Positions 18,799-27,665 of a stretch of 64,000 bases of DNA are shown in pieces. The notes under the pieces were generated by a model. The model was not told the origin of the DNA. It did not search any database and saw nothing but the letters and a program-made list of their open reading frames with translations. Each line of letters begins with the position of its first letter. Position 1 is the first letter of the stretch. The stretch is from the NCBI GenBank assembly GCA_041392855.1, contig JAWKLD010000001.1:2094001-2158000 (forward strand), in the 5' to 3' direction. The translations under genes were made by a program, and so were the position numbers. Origin of the DNA: Flavipsychrobacter sp. GTDB taxonomy: Bacteria; Bacteroidota; Bacteroidia; Chitinophagales; Chitinophagaceae.

Positions 18799-20013
18799 AT
18801 GTTTGAACCGATAACAAATGAACAGCTAATTGCTGTTGCAGAAGAATTTGGCACACCTACTTATGTGTACCATGCTGAGAAGATTGCTAATCAATACGAG
18901 AAATTACAAAATGCTTTTAAAGGGCACCCTACAAAGTTCTTCTATGCTTGCAAAGCGCTAACTAATATCAATATACTTAAGTACTTAAAGAGCTTGGGGT
19001 CTTGTATCGACTGTGTAAGTATCTATGAGGTTCAACTGGCACTTAAAGCAGGGTTTGACTGTAACGACATTCTCTTTACACCTAACTGTGTAGATATTAG
19101 TGAAATCGAAGAAGGCGTTGCTCTTGGTGTAAATATCAATATTGATAATATCTCCATACTAGAGCAGTTTGGCAACAAGTATGGTAACAGCTACCCTATT
19201 TGCATCCGAATTAACCCTCATATCGAAGCAGGAGGTAACTATAAAATATCTACTGGGCATGTGGATAGTAAGTTTGGTATTTCCATTCACCAAATGAGAC
19301 ATATTGAACGCGTAGTAAAAACAACCAACCTGCATGTAAAAGGTCTTCACATGCACACTGGTAGCGAAATAAAGGATACCAGTATATTCTTACGCGGGCT
19401 AGAAGTAATGTTTGAAATGGCTAAACATTTTGACGCTTTAGAATATCTAGATATGGGTAGTGGCTTCAAAGTACCTTATAGAGATGATGAGATTGAAACA
19501 AATATTGAAGAGCTAGGTGCTCAACTTACAGAAGCTGTTAGCGCATTTGAGAAAGAATACGGCAGACCTTTGGAAGTATGGTTTGAACCGGGGAAATATT
19601 TAGTTAGCGAAAGTGGTAGTTTTATCACAAAAGCTAATGTGATCAAACAAACACCTGCTACTGTTTTTGTTGGCATCAACTCGGGCTTCAACCACTTAAT
19701 AAGGCCAATGTTTTATGAAGCTTATCATAAAATAACCAATATCTCTAACCCTAACGGCACTAAACGCATCTATACTATAGTCGGCAACATTTGTGAAACT
19801 GATACATTTGCTTGGGATAGAGTAATGAGCGAAGTGCGTGAAGGGGATTACCTGATCTTCCATAATGCAGGTGCTTATTGTTATCAGATGAGTAGCAACT
19901 TCAACTCTCGAATGAAACCTGCTGAAGTGCTCATAAAAGACGGGAAGGCTCACCTAATAAGAGAGCGAGATGAGTTTGAAGACCTAATGCACAAACAAAT
20001 AGAAGTACTATAA
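18799..20013 (+). CDS. lysA: Diaminopimelate decarboxylase
   Basis: The 404-residue alanine racemase-fold PLP enzyme carries KFFYACKALTN with the PLP lysine (about residue 52), GLHMHTGSEI, LDMGSGFKVPY (glycine loop for PLP phosphate), WFEPGKYLV and ICETDTFAWDR with the active-site Cys. It makes lysine from meso-diaminopimelate. The C-terminal HNAGAYCYQMSSNFNSR is typical of Bacteroidota LysA. A carboxynorspermidine decarboxylase reading is the main alternative, but the ICETDTF and HLIRERDEFEDL endings favour LysA. A LOG-family gene follows after 11 bp. Confidence 0.9.
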   Translation: MFEPITNEQLIAVAEEFGTPTYVYHAEKIANQYEKLQNAFKGHPTKFFYACKALTNINILKYLKSLGSCIDCVSIYEVQLALKAGFDCNDILFTPNCVDISEIEEGVALGVNINIDNISILEQFGNKYGNSYPICIRINPHIEAGGNYKISTGHVDSKFGISIHQMRHIERVVKTTNLHVKGLHMHTGSEIKDTSIFLRGLEVMFEMAKHFDALEYLDMGSGFKVPYRDDEIETNIEELGAQLTEAVSAFEKEYGRPLEVWFEPGKYLVSESGSFITKANVIKQTPATVFVGINSGFNHLIRPMFYEAYHKITNISNPNGTKRIYTIVGNICETDTFAWDRVMSEVREGDYLIFHNAGAYCYQMSSNFNSRMKPAEVLIKDGKAHLIRERDEFEDLMHKQIEVL

Positions 20014-20024
20014 AATAAATACTA

Positions 20025-20606
20025 ATGAAAAGCATAGCTGTATTTTGCGGTTCTAAAGACGGGTATATTGATGTTTATCGTGACGAAGCGTATAGACTTG
20101 GTGGCATACTTGCAGAGCGCGAAATACAGCTTGTATATGGCGGTGCCAAAATAGGGGTCATGGGAGCTGTTGCTGATGGTGTATTAAATGCTGGCGGTAA
20201 GGTAATAGGCGTAATACCTCATTTCTTAAAAACTAAAGAAGTAGTACACGAAGGACTAACAGAGCTTATTACAGTTGACACCATGCATCAGCGCAAACTA
20301 AAGATGTATGAGAATTGCGATGCCATGATGACCTTACCTGGTGGTTGGGGAACAATGGAGGAGCTTTTTGAGACTTTGACTTGGGGACAGTTAGGCATGC
20401 ATAACAAACCCATGGGCGTACTTAACATTAACGGATACTATGATAGCCTAAAAGTATTAATGATGATGATGGTACATGAGGGCTTCTTGAATGAATGGGT
20501 AAGAAAAATGTTGATGGTAAGTGAATCTATAGACGAGTTATTACAGATGATGGATGACTACAATGCTCCCGAAAGAGAGCAATTTATAGATAACATATCT
20601 AACTAG
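20025..20606 (+). CDS. LOG family (cytokinin riboside 5'-monophosphate phosphoribohydrolase-like) protein
   Basis: The 193-residue Rossmann-like protein has VFCGSKDGY at the N-terminus, LVYGGAKIGVMGAVADG, and the signature LPGGWGTMEELFETLTWGQLG, with the PGGxGTxxE catalytic motif at about residues 105-112. The family cleaves nucleoside 5'-monophosphates to base and ribose 5-phosphate. It follows lysA by 11 bp, so co-transcription is likely. Its last 8 bases overlap the end of the convergent gene. The physiological substrate is not known from sequence. Confidence 0.9.
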   Translation: MKSIAVFCGSKDGYIDVYRDEAYRLGGILAEREIQLVYGGAKIGVMGAVADGVLNAGGKVIGVIPHFLKTKEVVHEGLTELITVDTMHQRKLKMYENCDAMMTLPGGWGTMEELFETLTWGQLGMHNKPMGVLNINGYYDSLKVLMMMMVHEGFLNEWVRKMLMVSESIDELLQMMDDYNAPEREQFIDNISN

Positions 20607-21864
20607 GTATATCTGCAGCAAAAAAAGCATAGGCAACTATTATTGCAACAATAACACTCACCAAATCTGCGATTAAACCACAGACCAAAGCATAACGGGG
20701 GTTTTTAACTCCTACACTACCAAAATAGACAGCTAATACATAAAATGTTGTTTCTGTAGACCCTTGTAATATAGCGGCTAGTTTGCCCTGAAAAGAAGCA
20801 ACACCATAAGTATTCATTACATCAACCATCATACCACGAGCGCCGCTACCACTTAAAGGCTTCATTAATGCCATGGGCAAGTCTGCTACAAAATGTGTTG
20901 GCAAACCGCAAAAAGCAACAGTAGCTCCTATAGCATCTACCATATACTGCATACAACCAGAAGTTCGAAACACACTAATAGCGATCAACATGGCTATCAA
21001 ATAAGGGATGATACGAATAGCAACCGTGAAGCCTTCCTTTGCCCCATCAATAAAGTTATCATATACATTCTGCTTTTTTAGCGCACCTGCAACTATAAAC
21101 AACACTACAATGAGCATAATAACGCTACTGCCTATCAAGCCAATTGTTGAGCTCATCTGTTCAGGTGGCATCTTTGACAAAGTATAATACAACAAAGCTA
21201 TTATCCCTCCAAAACCTCCAACAAATAGCAATACAGGCAGCTTGAACAAGTTTATTTTTTGCACTATAGCTACAGCTATCATACCCGCCACAAAGGATAT
21301 AAATGTTACAATAAGCGTAGGTAAAAATATATCTGCAGCATTAAAATTAGCAACTCCTTGCTCCAACGCTACAGCTTGCCTTATCGCTATAACGGATGTA
21401 GGTATTAGTGTTACCCCTGCCGTATTAAGCACCAAAAACATGATCTGTGCATTGCTAGCTTTTTCTTTTTCAGAATTCAACTCCTGTAAGTTTTCCATTG
21501 CTTTTAAACCTAATGGAGTAGCAGCATTATCAAGCCCAAGCATATTGGCTGAAAAGTTCATCATTATACTTCCCTGTGCTTTATGCCCTTTGGGTACTCC
21601 CGGGAACAATGTTTTAAAGAAAGGTGTTACTCCTTTTGAAAAAATACTGATAACACCTGCCTTCTCCCCTACCTTCATCAGACCTAGCCATAAAGTCATT
21701 ATACCTGTAAGTCCGATAGATATTTCAAAACCTGTCTTTGCGCTATCAAACATACCATTCATCATATCATTCATCAAACCACTCTCACCCAAAAAGAGCG
21801 ACTTGACTATTGCAACTATAAACCCTACTAAAAAAAATGCAATCCAGATATAATTGAGTGCCAT
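20599..21864 (-). CDS. SpmA/SpmB-like nucleoside recognition (Gate) domain membrane protein
   Basis: The 421-residue polytopic membrane protein contains two Gate/nucleoside-recognition regions. The N-terminal half has GLTGIMTLWLGLMKVGEKAGV and MMNFSANMLGLDNAATPLGLKAM (in pieces), as in SpmA. The C-terminal half has LMKPLSGSGARGMMVD and ILQGSTETTFYVLAVYFGSVG, as in SpmB. In Bacillus the two proteins act on spore maturation. In non-sporulating Bacteroidota the fused form is widespread and its role is not settled, with transport of a small solute inferred. It is convergent with the LOG gene. Confidence 0.85.
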   Translation of the reverse strand: MALNYIWIAFFLVGFIVAIVKSLFLGESGLMNDMMNGMFDSAKTGFEISIGLTGIMTLWLGLMKVGEKAGVISIFSKGVTPFFKTLFPGVPKGHKAQGSIMMNFSANMLGLDNAATPLGLKAMENLQELNSEKEKASNAQIMFLVLNTAGVTLIPTSVIAIRQAVALEQGVANFNAADIFLPTLIVTFISFVAGMIAVAIVQKINLFKLPVLLFVGGFGGIIALLYYTLSKMPPEQMSSTIGLIGSSVIMLIVVLFIVAGALKKQNVYDNFIDGAKEGFTVAIRIIPYLIAMLIAISVFRTSGCMQYMVDAIGATVAFCGLPTHFVADLPMALMKPLSGSGARGMMVDVMNTYGVASFQGKLAAILQGSTETTFYVLAVYFGSVGVKNPRYALVCGLIADLVSVIVAIIVAYAFFAADIPS

Positions 21865-21874
21865 ACTTAAAAAT

Positions 21875-21906
21875 AATAAAGAAAGGCTACTATACTAGCA
21901 GCCTTT
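21875..21906 (-). terminator. Intrinsic terminator after the lipoprotein gene
   Basis: On the minus strand AAAGGCT and AGCCTTT (21882-21906) pair around an inner CTA/TAG, followed by a T-rich stretch toward 21870. It lies just downstream of the lipoprotein gene ending at 21938. Confidence 0.55.
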
Positions 21907-21937
21907 TTAAACAATAATATTAATGATCATGCATTCA

Positions 21938-22354
21938 CTATTCTTCTATAGGACCGTCAATTTCTTCCTGAATTTCCTGCATGTTATCCTCTTTAGTCAA
22001 ATTCGCCAACCACTCACCATTTTCTTTTACCATATTTAAATGTCTTTCTGTTGGGTCATTAGACAAGGTGTACGTTACAACTGCTTTATCCTTTTCTTCT
22101 TCTACTTTAACGATATCTACCTTTATATTTTTATAGTCTACATCAGTAGAGTCTTGCAAATTATTTGATATTTTCTCCACAATAACCAATATATCCTTGG
22201 CTTTATCAGTAGCAACAGTTTTTGCCTCAGCATAATTCATCTGATAAAAATTAGTCAGAAACTTCTCTGCTACCACTTGAGGCTCCCCTTTGTTGCATGA
22301 AGAAAAAATGAAAGTGGTTATTACCAATAATGATTTTAGTATGGCGTTTTTCAT
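21938..22354 (-). CDS. Small lipoprotein, DUF4878-like
   Basis: The 138-residue protein has a signal peptide with lipobox FIFSSC (Cys about 20), so it is probably lipid-anchored. The mature domain reads PQVVAEKFLTNFYQMNYAEAKTVAT, then DIVKVEEEKDKAVVTYTLS and a closing MVKENGEWLANL. This is the NTF2-like pattern of DUF4878 lipoproteins common in Bacteroidota, whose function is unknown. It lies 26 bp after the upstream hydrolase-like lipoprotein, so they probably share a transcript. Confidence 0.72.
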   Translation of the reverse strand: MKNAILKSLLVITTFIFSSCNKGEPQVVAEKFLTNFYQMNYAEAKTVATDKAKDILVIVEKISNNLQDSTDVDYKNIKVDIVKVEEEKDKAVVTYTLSNDPTERHLNMVKENGEWLANLTKEDNMQEIQEEIDGPIEE

Positions 22355-22380
22355 GTCGTTTTAAACTTGTAACAAAGTTA

Positions 22381-23046
22381 TTATTTAAAGCTAACCTTAC
22401 AAATGAACTTAGCTGCTGGATGAAGGAATAGGTCATCTACAGCAATATAGCTTTTATTAGCTGCTTTAGAGGGAATCAGCCAGTTTACATTGCCCGTCGC
22501 CTCCCCTATAGCTTTGTATATCATTTCTGTACAGTAAAGGCTATTGTCAGTTTCTAGATCAAAATCCATATCAAACTTCACTTTATTATAGTAGTACGAC
22601 CTTACTTTGGAGATAACACCTCTAACCTCATTACTATCTAAGTCATACCTAACTGCGGCAAACCCACTATTAAACGATGGATTGCACCAGAAATACAGAT
22701 GCTCCTTCCTCAATATGGCATCAGGATTATCTTCACCTCCAATTGCATGATAAACATAAGGAGTCCCTTCTTCTATTATCAATATCCCCGTATGAGAATA
22801 GGTTTTATTCTTGGTATTGAAATTTGCTAACAACATGCTTGTAAAACTGTTTCCTGACCTTAACATAACATCTCCACTTTTCAAATACCTAAGTGAGGAA
22901 TCTACTAAATCCAACATCTGCTTTTCTTTGTCAGCTACTCCTTTATTATTACATGACATGGAAGCAACCATGAAAACGACCAAACACATTTGGCCAATAA
23001 ATATGCGTCTCAACCTATACCCAGTTAAAAATATAATATATCGCAA
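22381..23046 (-). CDS. YiiX/YebB-like NlpC/P60-type cysteine hydrolase, lipoprotein
   Basis: The 221-residue protein has an N-terminal hydrophobic segment ending in VASMSCNN, a plausible lipobox. The conserved core shows LKSGDVMLRSG, KTYSHTGILI (His) and NSLYCTEMIYKA (Cys), the circularly permuted papain-like arrangement of YiiX/YebB enzymes. This family acts on amide or thioester bonds in envelope or lipid substrates; the specific target is unknown. Several Met codons precede the signal segment and the true start may be up to about 19 residues downstream. It is divergent from ubiD across 72 bp. Confidence 0.75.
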   Translation of the reverse strand: MRYIIFLTGYRLRRIFIGQMCLVVFMVASMSCNNKGVADKEKQMLDLVDSSLRYLKSGDVMLRSGNSFTSMLLANFNTKNKTYSHTGILIIEEGTPYVYHAIGGEDNPDAILRKEHLYFWCNPSFNSGFAAVRYDLDSNEVRGVISKVRSYYYNKVKFDMDFDLETDNSLYCTEMIYKAIGEATGNVNWLIPSKAANKSYIAVDDLFLHPAAKFICKVSFK

Positions 23047-23118
23047 ATTTCTAAAGCAGTTGTAATTTTACAGCAACTGTAGTGCAAACTACAAGATAAC
23101 TACAAATAACAATCAGCT

Positions 23119-25029
23119 ATGGCATATAAATCTTTAAGCTCATTTATTGAACAATTAGATGCGGCAGGAGAATTAATAAGAATCAAGACCTTTGTTGACC
23201 CTGTTCTTGAAATAGCAGAAATAACAGATCGGGTATCAAAGACTCCAGACCGAAATAAAGCCTTACTTTTTGAAAATACAGGTACTGATTTCCCTTTGTT
23301 GATCAACTCCATGGGAAGTTATAAAAGAATGTGTATAGCACTGGGTGTAGACAGCTTGGATGATGTAGCCAATGATATTGAAGAATTATTCAAACAGCTT
23401 TCTGCTCCTAAAAACGGATTACTGGAAAAGCTGGCTATGCTACCTCAACTTGGTAAGTTTGCTTCTTGGATGCCAAAAGTGATTAAAGGGCGCGGCGCTT
23501 GTCAAGAGGTAATAATGGACGAACCCGACCTGTCGAAGATACCTATACTTAAATGTTGGCCAAAAGATGGAGGTCGCTTTGTAACCCTACCTGCAATACA
23601 TACTAAAGACCCTAATACTAACATCAGAAACATAGGTATGTATCGCATGCAGATCTTTGAAAAAGATATGACAGCTTTACACTGGCATAAACACAAAGTA
23701 TCTGCCAAACATTTTAATGAGTACAAAAAAAGAGGCGAACGAATGCCGGTTGCTGTAGCTATTGGAGGGGATCCTGCATATACCTATTCCGCAACAGCAC
23801 CTCTACCTGAAAATGTGGATGAGTATATGCTGGCGGGTTTCTTAAGAAAGAAAAAAGTAGAATTAGTAAAATGCATCACACAACCTGAAATTGAAGTGCC
23901 CGCTGATGCTGATTTTATTATTGAAGGTTATGTAGACCCTGAAGAAGAACTAATATGGGAAGGGCCTTTTGGAGACCACACAGGGTATTACTCATTACCA
24001 GACTGGTATCCTCGCTTTCACGTCACAGCAATCACACATAAAAAAAATGCGGTGTACCCAGCGACAATAGTAGGGATACCGCCTCAAGAGGATGCATGGC
24101 TAGGCAAAGCTACAGAACGAATATTTCTGGCACCTATAAAAATGACAATGGTACCCGAAATAAAAGATATGAATATGCCTGTAGAAGGCGTATTTCATAA
24201 TCTTGTGATAACATCCATTGACAAAGAATATGCTGGGCAAGGACAGAAAGTGATGAATGCTATGTGGGGAGCAGGGCAAATGATGTTCAATAAAATATTA
24301 GTACTTGCTGATGGGGATATTGACATTAATAACTACAGGGACTTAACACAATATATATTCAAAAACTTGAATGCAGCTACAGATGTATACTTCAGTCAAG
24401 GCCCTATGGATGTCCTTGACCATAGCTGTAGCAAATTAGGATTTGGAGGAAAGATGTGTATTGATGGAACTAAGAAGTGGGAAGAAGAAATAACAGAGCC
24501 GCAAAAAGATTTTACAATAAATAAAGACCTTTCTGTCGAAAAGCTAAAAGACGAGTATAAAGAGATATATGGCATTAATGACCACTTAGCCAGAACACTG
24601 AACTTACCTGTCCTTTTTATATCTGTCAAAAAGGATAGAGTTGGTCATATTCAAGCTCTCCATAGTGCACTCACTCAGAAAGAAGAGTTACAAAACTTCA
24701 AAATGCTACTTTACGTAGAACATACTGTCGATACAGATGACATAGCAGACTTTTTGTGGAGATTCTGCAATAACCTTGACCCAAGAAGAGACCATTTTTA
24801 TGGGGGCTTAAAGAACAATATCTTAGGGCTCGATGGTACTATAAAGACTAAAAAACATGACAATTTTGATAGACCATGGCCTAATATTATCGCTGCAGAC
24901 CCTGCAACGATAACTTCTGTTGATGAGAAATGGGAGACCCTAGGTCTAGGTACTCTTATTAAGTCACCGTCTTTAAAATATCAATCCCAGATGTACGGTA
25001 CAGAAGCTGAGGTGTCTGAATATGAATAG
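23119..25029 (+). CDS. ubiD: UbiD family decarboxylase (menaquinone-type)
   Basis: The 636-residue protein has the UbiD core: GMYRMQIFEKDMTALHWHKHK, PVAVAIGGDPA, and IIEGYVDPEEELIWEGPFGDHTGYYS in pieces, which supplies the catalytic Glu-Arg-Glu set and the prenylated-FMN/Mn site. UbiD enzymes need prenyl-FMN made by UbiX to decarboxylate aromatic acids in quinone synthesis. It is longer than E. coli UbiD (497), matching the long form annotated as menaquinone biosynthesis decarboxylase. It is preceded by a divergent promoter region. Confidence 0.9.
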   Translation: MAYKSLSSFIEQLDAAGELIRIKTFVDPVLEIAEITDRVSKTPDRNKALLFENTGTDFPLLINSMGSYKRMCIALGVDSLDDVANDIEELFKQLSAPKNGLLEKLAMLPQLGKFASWMPKVIKGRGACQEVIMDEPDLSKIPILKCWPKDGGRFVTLPAIHTKDPNTNIRNIGMYRMQIFEKDMTALHWHKHKVSAKHFNEYKKRGERMPVAVAIGGDPAYTYSATAPLPENVDEYMLAGFLRKKKVELVKCITQPEIEVPADADFIIEGYVDPEEELIWEGPFGDHTGYYSLPDWYPRFHVTAITHKKNAVYPATIVGIPPQEDAWLGKATERIFLAPIKMTMVPEIKDMNMPVEGVFHNLVITSIDKEYAGQGQKVMNAMWGAGQMMFNKILVLADGDIDINNYRDLTQYIFKNLNAATDVYFSQGPMDVLDHSCSKLGFGGKMCIDGTKKWEEEITEPQKDFTINKDLSVEKLKDEYKEIYGINDHLARTLNLPVLFISVKKDRVGHIQALHSALTQKEELQNFKMLLYVEHTVDTDDIADFLWRFCNNLDPRRDHFYGGLKNNILGLDGTIKTKKHDNFDRPWPNIIAADPATITSVDEKWETLGLGTLIKSPSLKYQSQMYGTEAEVSEYE

Positions 25030-25071
25030 TTTTCTTATATGATTTTAGTATTTTTATAAAAACTGTGTATA

Positions 25072-25455
25072 ATGAGAGCCTTATTTTTATCTATTTGCAT
25101 TTGTCTGCTTGCCCCTACATTGAGCCTTGCTCAATCTAATGGTAATAACAGACTTGATCCAAAAGTATTATTACGCTCAAAAACTGATGAGTTTGCTGCA
25201 CATGCATCTAGAAATAGCCTTAGAGCGGTGAGTAATTCTTATAATGACATAAAGGTATTATTAGAAGAGTTTATGAATGAAACACAACTGAAATTGAATA
25301 ATGCCGTCGAGCCTCAAAAAACACAACTACAACAAAAACTAAAACAACAACAACTTCTTTACGCCAATATTAATAGTTTATATACTGCTAACCCGTTACA
25401 AAACAGCAGCACCATTAACACAAAGCTTCAAAGCTTTTTACAAACCCTTTATTAA
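25072..25455 (+). CDS. Small secreted helical protein, unknown function
   Basis: The 127-residue protein has a signal peptide ending LSLAQSNG. The mature part (about 105 residues) is polar and helical, with a glutamine-rich coiled-coil stretch (QKTQLQQKLKQQQLLYANI, about residues 83-101). I do not recognise a family. It starts 42 bp after ubiD and ends before a weak terminator-like hairpin, so it may be co-transcribed with ubiD. Confidence 0.6.
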   Translation: MRALFLSICICLLAPTLSLAQSNGNNRLDPKVLLRSKTDEFAAHASRNSLRAVSNSYNDIKVLLEEFMNETQLKLNNAVEPQKTQLQQKLKQQQLLYANINSLYTANPLQNSSTINTKLQSFLQTLY

Positions 25456-25491
25456 TAGCCACATATAAGCTATTATTGATAACATAATATT

Positions 25492-25514
25492 GACTATTCA
25501 GAATAGTCCTTTTA
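25492..25514 (+). terminator. Probable intrinsic terminator
   Basis: GACTATTC (25492-25499) pairs with GAATAGTC (25501-25508) as a short stem, of which 6 bp can pair with a usable loop, followed by CTTTTATAG. It falls 37 bp after the secreted-protein gene. Confidence 0.5.
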
Positions 25515-25584
25515 TAGTACATTCGCTTTGAAAAGCGTAAAGTCATATTATACTTTATACGCTCAAACATAAAAGACATTTATT

Positions 25585-26586
25585 GTGAAAGCCATTATAC
25601 CAGTAGCAGGAGCAGGAACTAAATTAAGACCACTAACGTATACACAACCCAAAGCATTGATACCAATAGCAGGGAAAACAATACTTGGTGTAATAATTGA
25701 CCAACTTCAAAATGCAGGTGTTGACGAATTTATATTTGTAATTGGCTACCTAGGAGAAAAAATACAACGTTATATTGCAAAAAACTATCCTGATTTAAAA
25801 CACACTTTTGTTAATCAAACAGATAGATTAGGAACAGGGCATGCAATATGGCTTACAAAAGAAGCTGTTAACAATGATGAAGTAATTATTGTTTTAGGCG
25901 ATACTATCTGTGATTATTCTGTTAAAGAGGTCATCAATAGTAATACATCTCAAATAGGAGTACGAAAAGTTGATGATCCGAGAAGCTTTGGCGTAGCTGA
26001 ACTGGACGATGACAACAAGGTTTTAAAAGTGGTTGAAAAGCCCTTAATACCTAAGTCGAACATGGCTATGGTTGGGATATACTTCATAAAAGAAACTAAA
26101 GAACTCTACGAAGCTATTAGCGCACACCTTAGTAGCAGAGCTGACGAAGAAGGAGAATATCACCTTACTAACGCTTTGCAAAAAATGATCGATAATGGCG
26201 TAACACTTAAGGCCTTTAGAGTAAACAATTGGTTTGATTGTGGAAAGAAAGAAACTTTACTATCAACTAACGCCATTCTACTCAAAGAACTTAGCGAAGA
26301 AAAACAAGAAGCTCAGACCTCTTATACTCGTGATACAAATGTAATAATCCCTCCTGTTAGCATTGCTGACGGGTGCAATATTACTCATTCTATAATTGGG
26401 CCGAATGTTTCAATTGGCGACAACACCACTATCAAGTCTTCAATAATTAAAAACACAATTATTGGATCATATGCCGAGCTAGACGAAGTAGTTCTTCACT
26501 CTTCAATAATAGGTAGTGATGCCTATATACGCGGACTGAGCCAGAGCCTTAATATTGGAGATAATACTGAAATAGATCTGGGATAG
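25585..26586 (+). CDS. Sugar-phosphate nucleotidyltransferase with left-handed beta-helix C-terminus
   Basis: The 333-residue protein starts with MKAIIPVAGAGTKLRPLTYT and PKALIPIAGK, the NTP-binding signature of glucose-1-phosphate nucleotidyltransferases. VLGDTICDY supplies the metal-binding Asp and VEKP the sugar-binding motif. Residues about 250-330 contain hexapeptide-type repeats (IGPNVSIGD, IKNTIIGSYAELD) forming a left-handed beta helix. It probably makes an NDP-sugar for polysaccharide synthesis; uridylyl versus thymidylyl specificity cannot be read. The start codon is GTG. It converges on galE with a 9-bp gap. Confidence 0.85.
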   Translation: MKAIIPVAGAGTKLRPLTYTQPKALIPIAGKTILGVIIDQLQNAGVDEFIFVIGYLGEKIQRYIAKNYPDLKHTFVNQTDRLGTGHAIWLTKEAVNNDEVIIVLGDTICDYSVKEVINSNTSQIGVRKVDDPRSFGVAELDDDNKVLKVVEKPLIPKSNMAMVGIYFIKETKELYEAISAHLSSRADEEGEYHLTNALQKMIDNGVTLKAFRVNNWFDCGKKETLLSTNAILLKELSEEKQEAQTSYTRDTNVIIPPVSIADGCNITHSIIGPNVSIGDNTTIKSSIIKNTIIGSYAELDEVVLHSSIIGSDAYIRGLSQSLNIGDNTEIDLG

Positions 26587-26595
26587 TAGATTTTA

Positions 26596-27636
26596 CTAGT
26601 TTAATTTAGCTTTTGTCGCTTCTTTTTTCAATTTCTGTTCCCAGTTCCAAGCAGTCTCCATCATTTGCTCTAGGCTGTACTTAATTTCCCAATCTAGTAA
26701 AGCTCTCGCCTTACAATTATCAGCATATACAGCTACTACATCACCTTCCCTTCGTGGTCCCATTTCATAGTTAAGCTTTTCACCTGAAACTTTTTCAAAA
26801 GCATTAATGAGCTCTAAGACCGTCACACCGTTTCCAGAACCAAGATTAAAGACCTCGCAACGATTTTCATTTTTTTCTTCTAATGTATATTGTAATGCTT
26901 TGGTATGTGCATTAGCTATATCCATCACATGTATATAATCCCTTACACAAGAACCATCTCGCGTATCATAATCTGAACCAAACACATGCATTTCAGGTCT
27001 TTTACCTATTGCCGTTTGTGTAATCACAGGTACAAGGTTCTCGGGTTTTTCCTGAAGTTCCCCTATTAATCCTGAAGGGTGAGCACCAACTGGGTTAAAA
27101 TAACGTAAAAGCGTTACGTTAAAATCTAGTTTTATCCTGGCAAAATCTCTACAGATAGCCTCTCCCATTTGCTTTGTTCTCGCATACGGGGATTCTGGCT
27201 CTATTAGGTTAGCTTTTTCATCTACTGGCAGCTTATCAGGATTACCATATACAGAACATGAAGAGGAAAACACAAAATGATTCACATCGTAAGTGTGTGC
27301 ACAATGCAAAACGTTTACCAGAGAATTTATATTATTTCTAAAATAACGTAATGGATGTTCTACCGATTCAGGCACAGATTTAAATGCTGCAAAATGAATA
27401 ATACCAACTATATCAGGATTTTCTATAAATATGGCCTCTGTATCTTCCATATTACAAAGGTTTACTTTATAATTCTTTACTGGCTTGCCAACAATCTGCT
27501 CTATACCCTTATTCATTCTTATATCTCCTCGAGACAAGTCGTCAACGGATATTACCTCAAACCCATTCTCTATAAGGTCTACAATAGTGTGACCTCCTAT
27601 ATAACCACAACCGCCAGTTACAAGAATTTTCTTCAT
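26596..27636 (-). CDS. galE: UDP-glucose 4-epimerase
   Basis: The 346-residue SDR enzyme has VTGGCGYIGGHTIVDL for NAD binding, FSSSCSVYG (catalytic Ser/Thr region) and SPYARTKQMGE with the YxxxK catalytic pair. RYFNPVGAHPSG and VFNLGSGNGVTVLELI are typical of GalE. It interconverts UDP-glucose and UDP-galactose. It is the last gene of a cysS - ABC exporter - galE run, 29 bp after the exporter gene. Confidence 0.96.
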   Translation of the reverse strand: MKKILVTGGCGYIGGHTIVDLIENGFEVISVDDLSRGDIRMNKGIEQIVGKPVKNYKVNLCNMEDTEAIFIENPDIVGIIHFAAFKSVPESVEHPLRYFRNNINSLVNVLHCAHTYDVNHFVFSSSCSVYGNPDKLPVDEKANLIEPESPYARTKQMGEAICRDFARIKLDFNVTLLRYFNPVGAHPSGLIGELQEKPENLVPVITQTAIGKRPEMHVFGSDYDTRDGSCVRDYIHVMDIANAHTKALQYTLEEKNENRCEVFNLGSGNGVTVLELINAFEKVSGEKLNYEMGPRREGDVVAVYADNCKARALLDWEIKYSLEQMMETAWNWEQKLKKEATKAKLN

Positions 27637-27665
27637 AAAACTTATTTGCTACAAATATACCTTAA

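Noticed and set aside
25533..25563. Hairpin AGCGTAAAGT...ACTTTATACGCT as a riboswitch
   Set aside because: It has a bulge, no known aptamer features and no clear expression platform before the GTG start.
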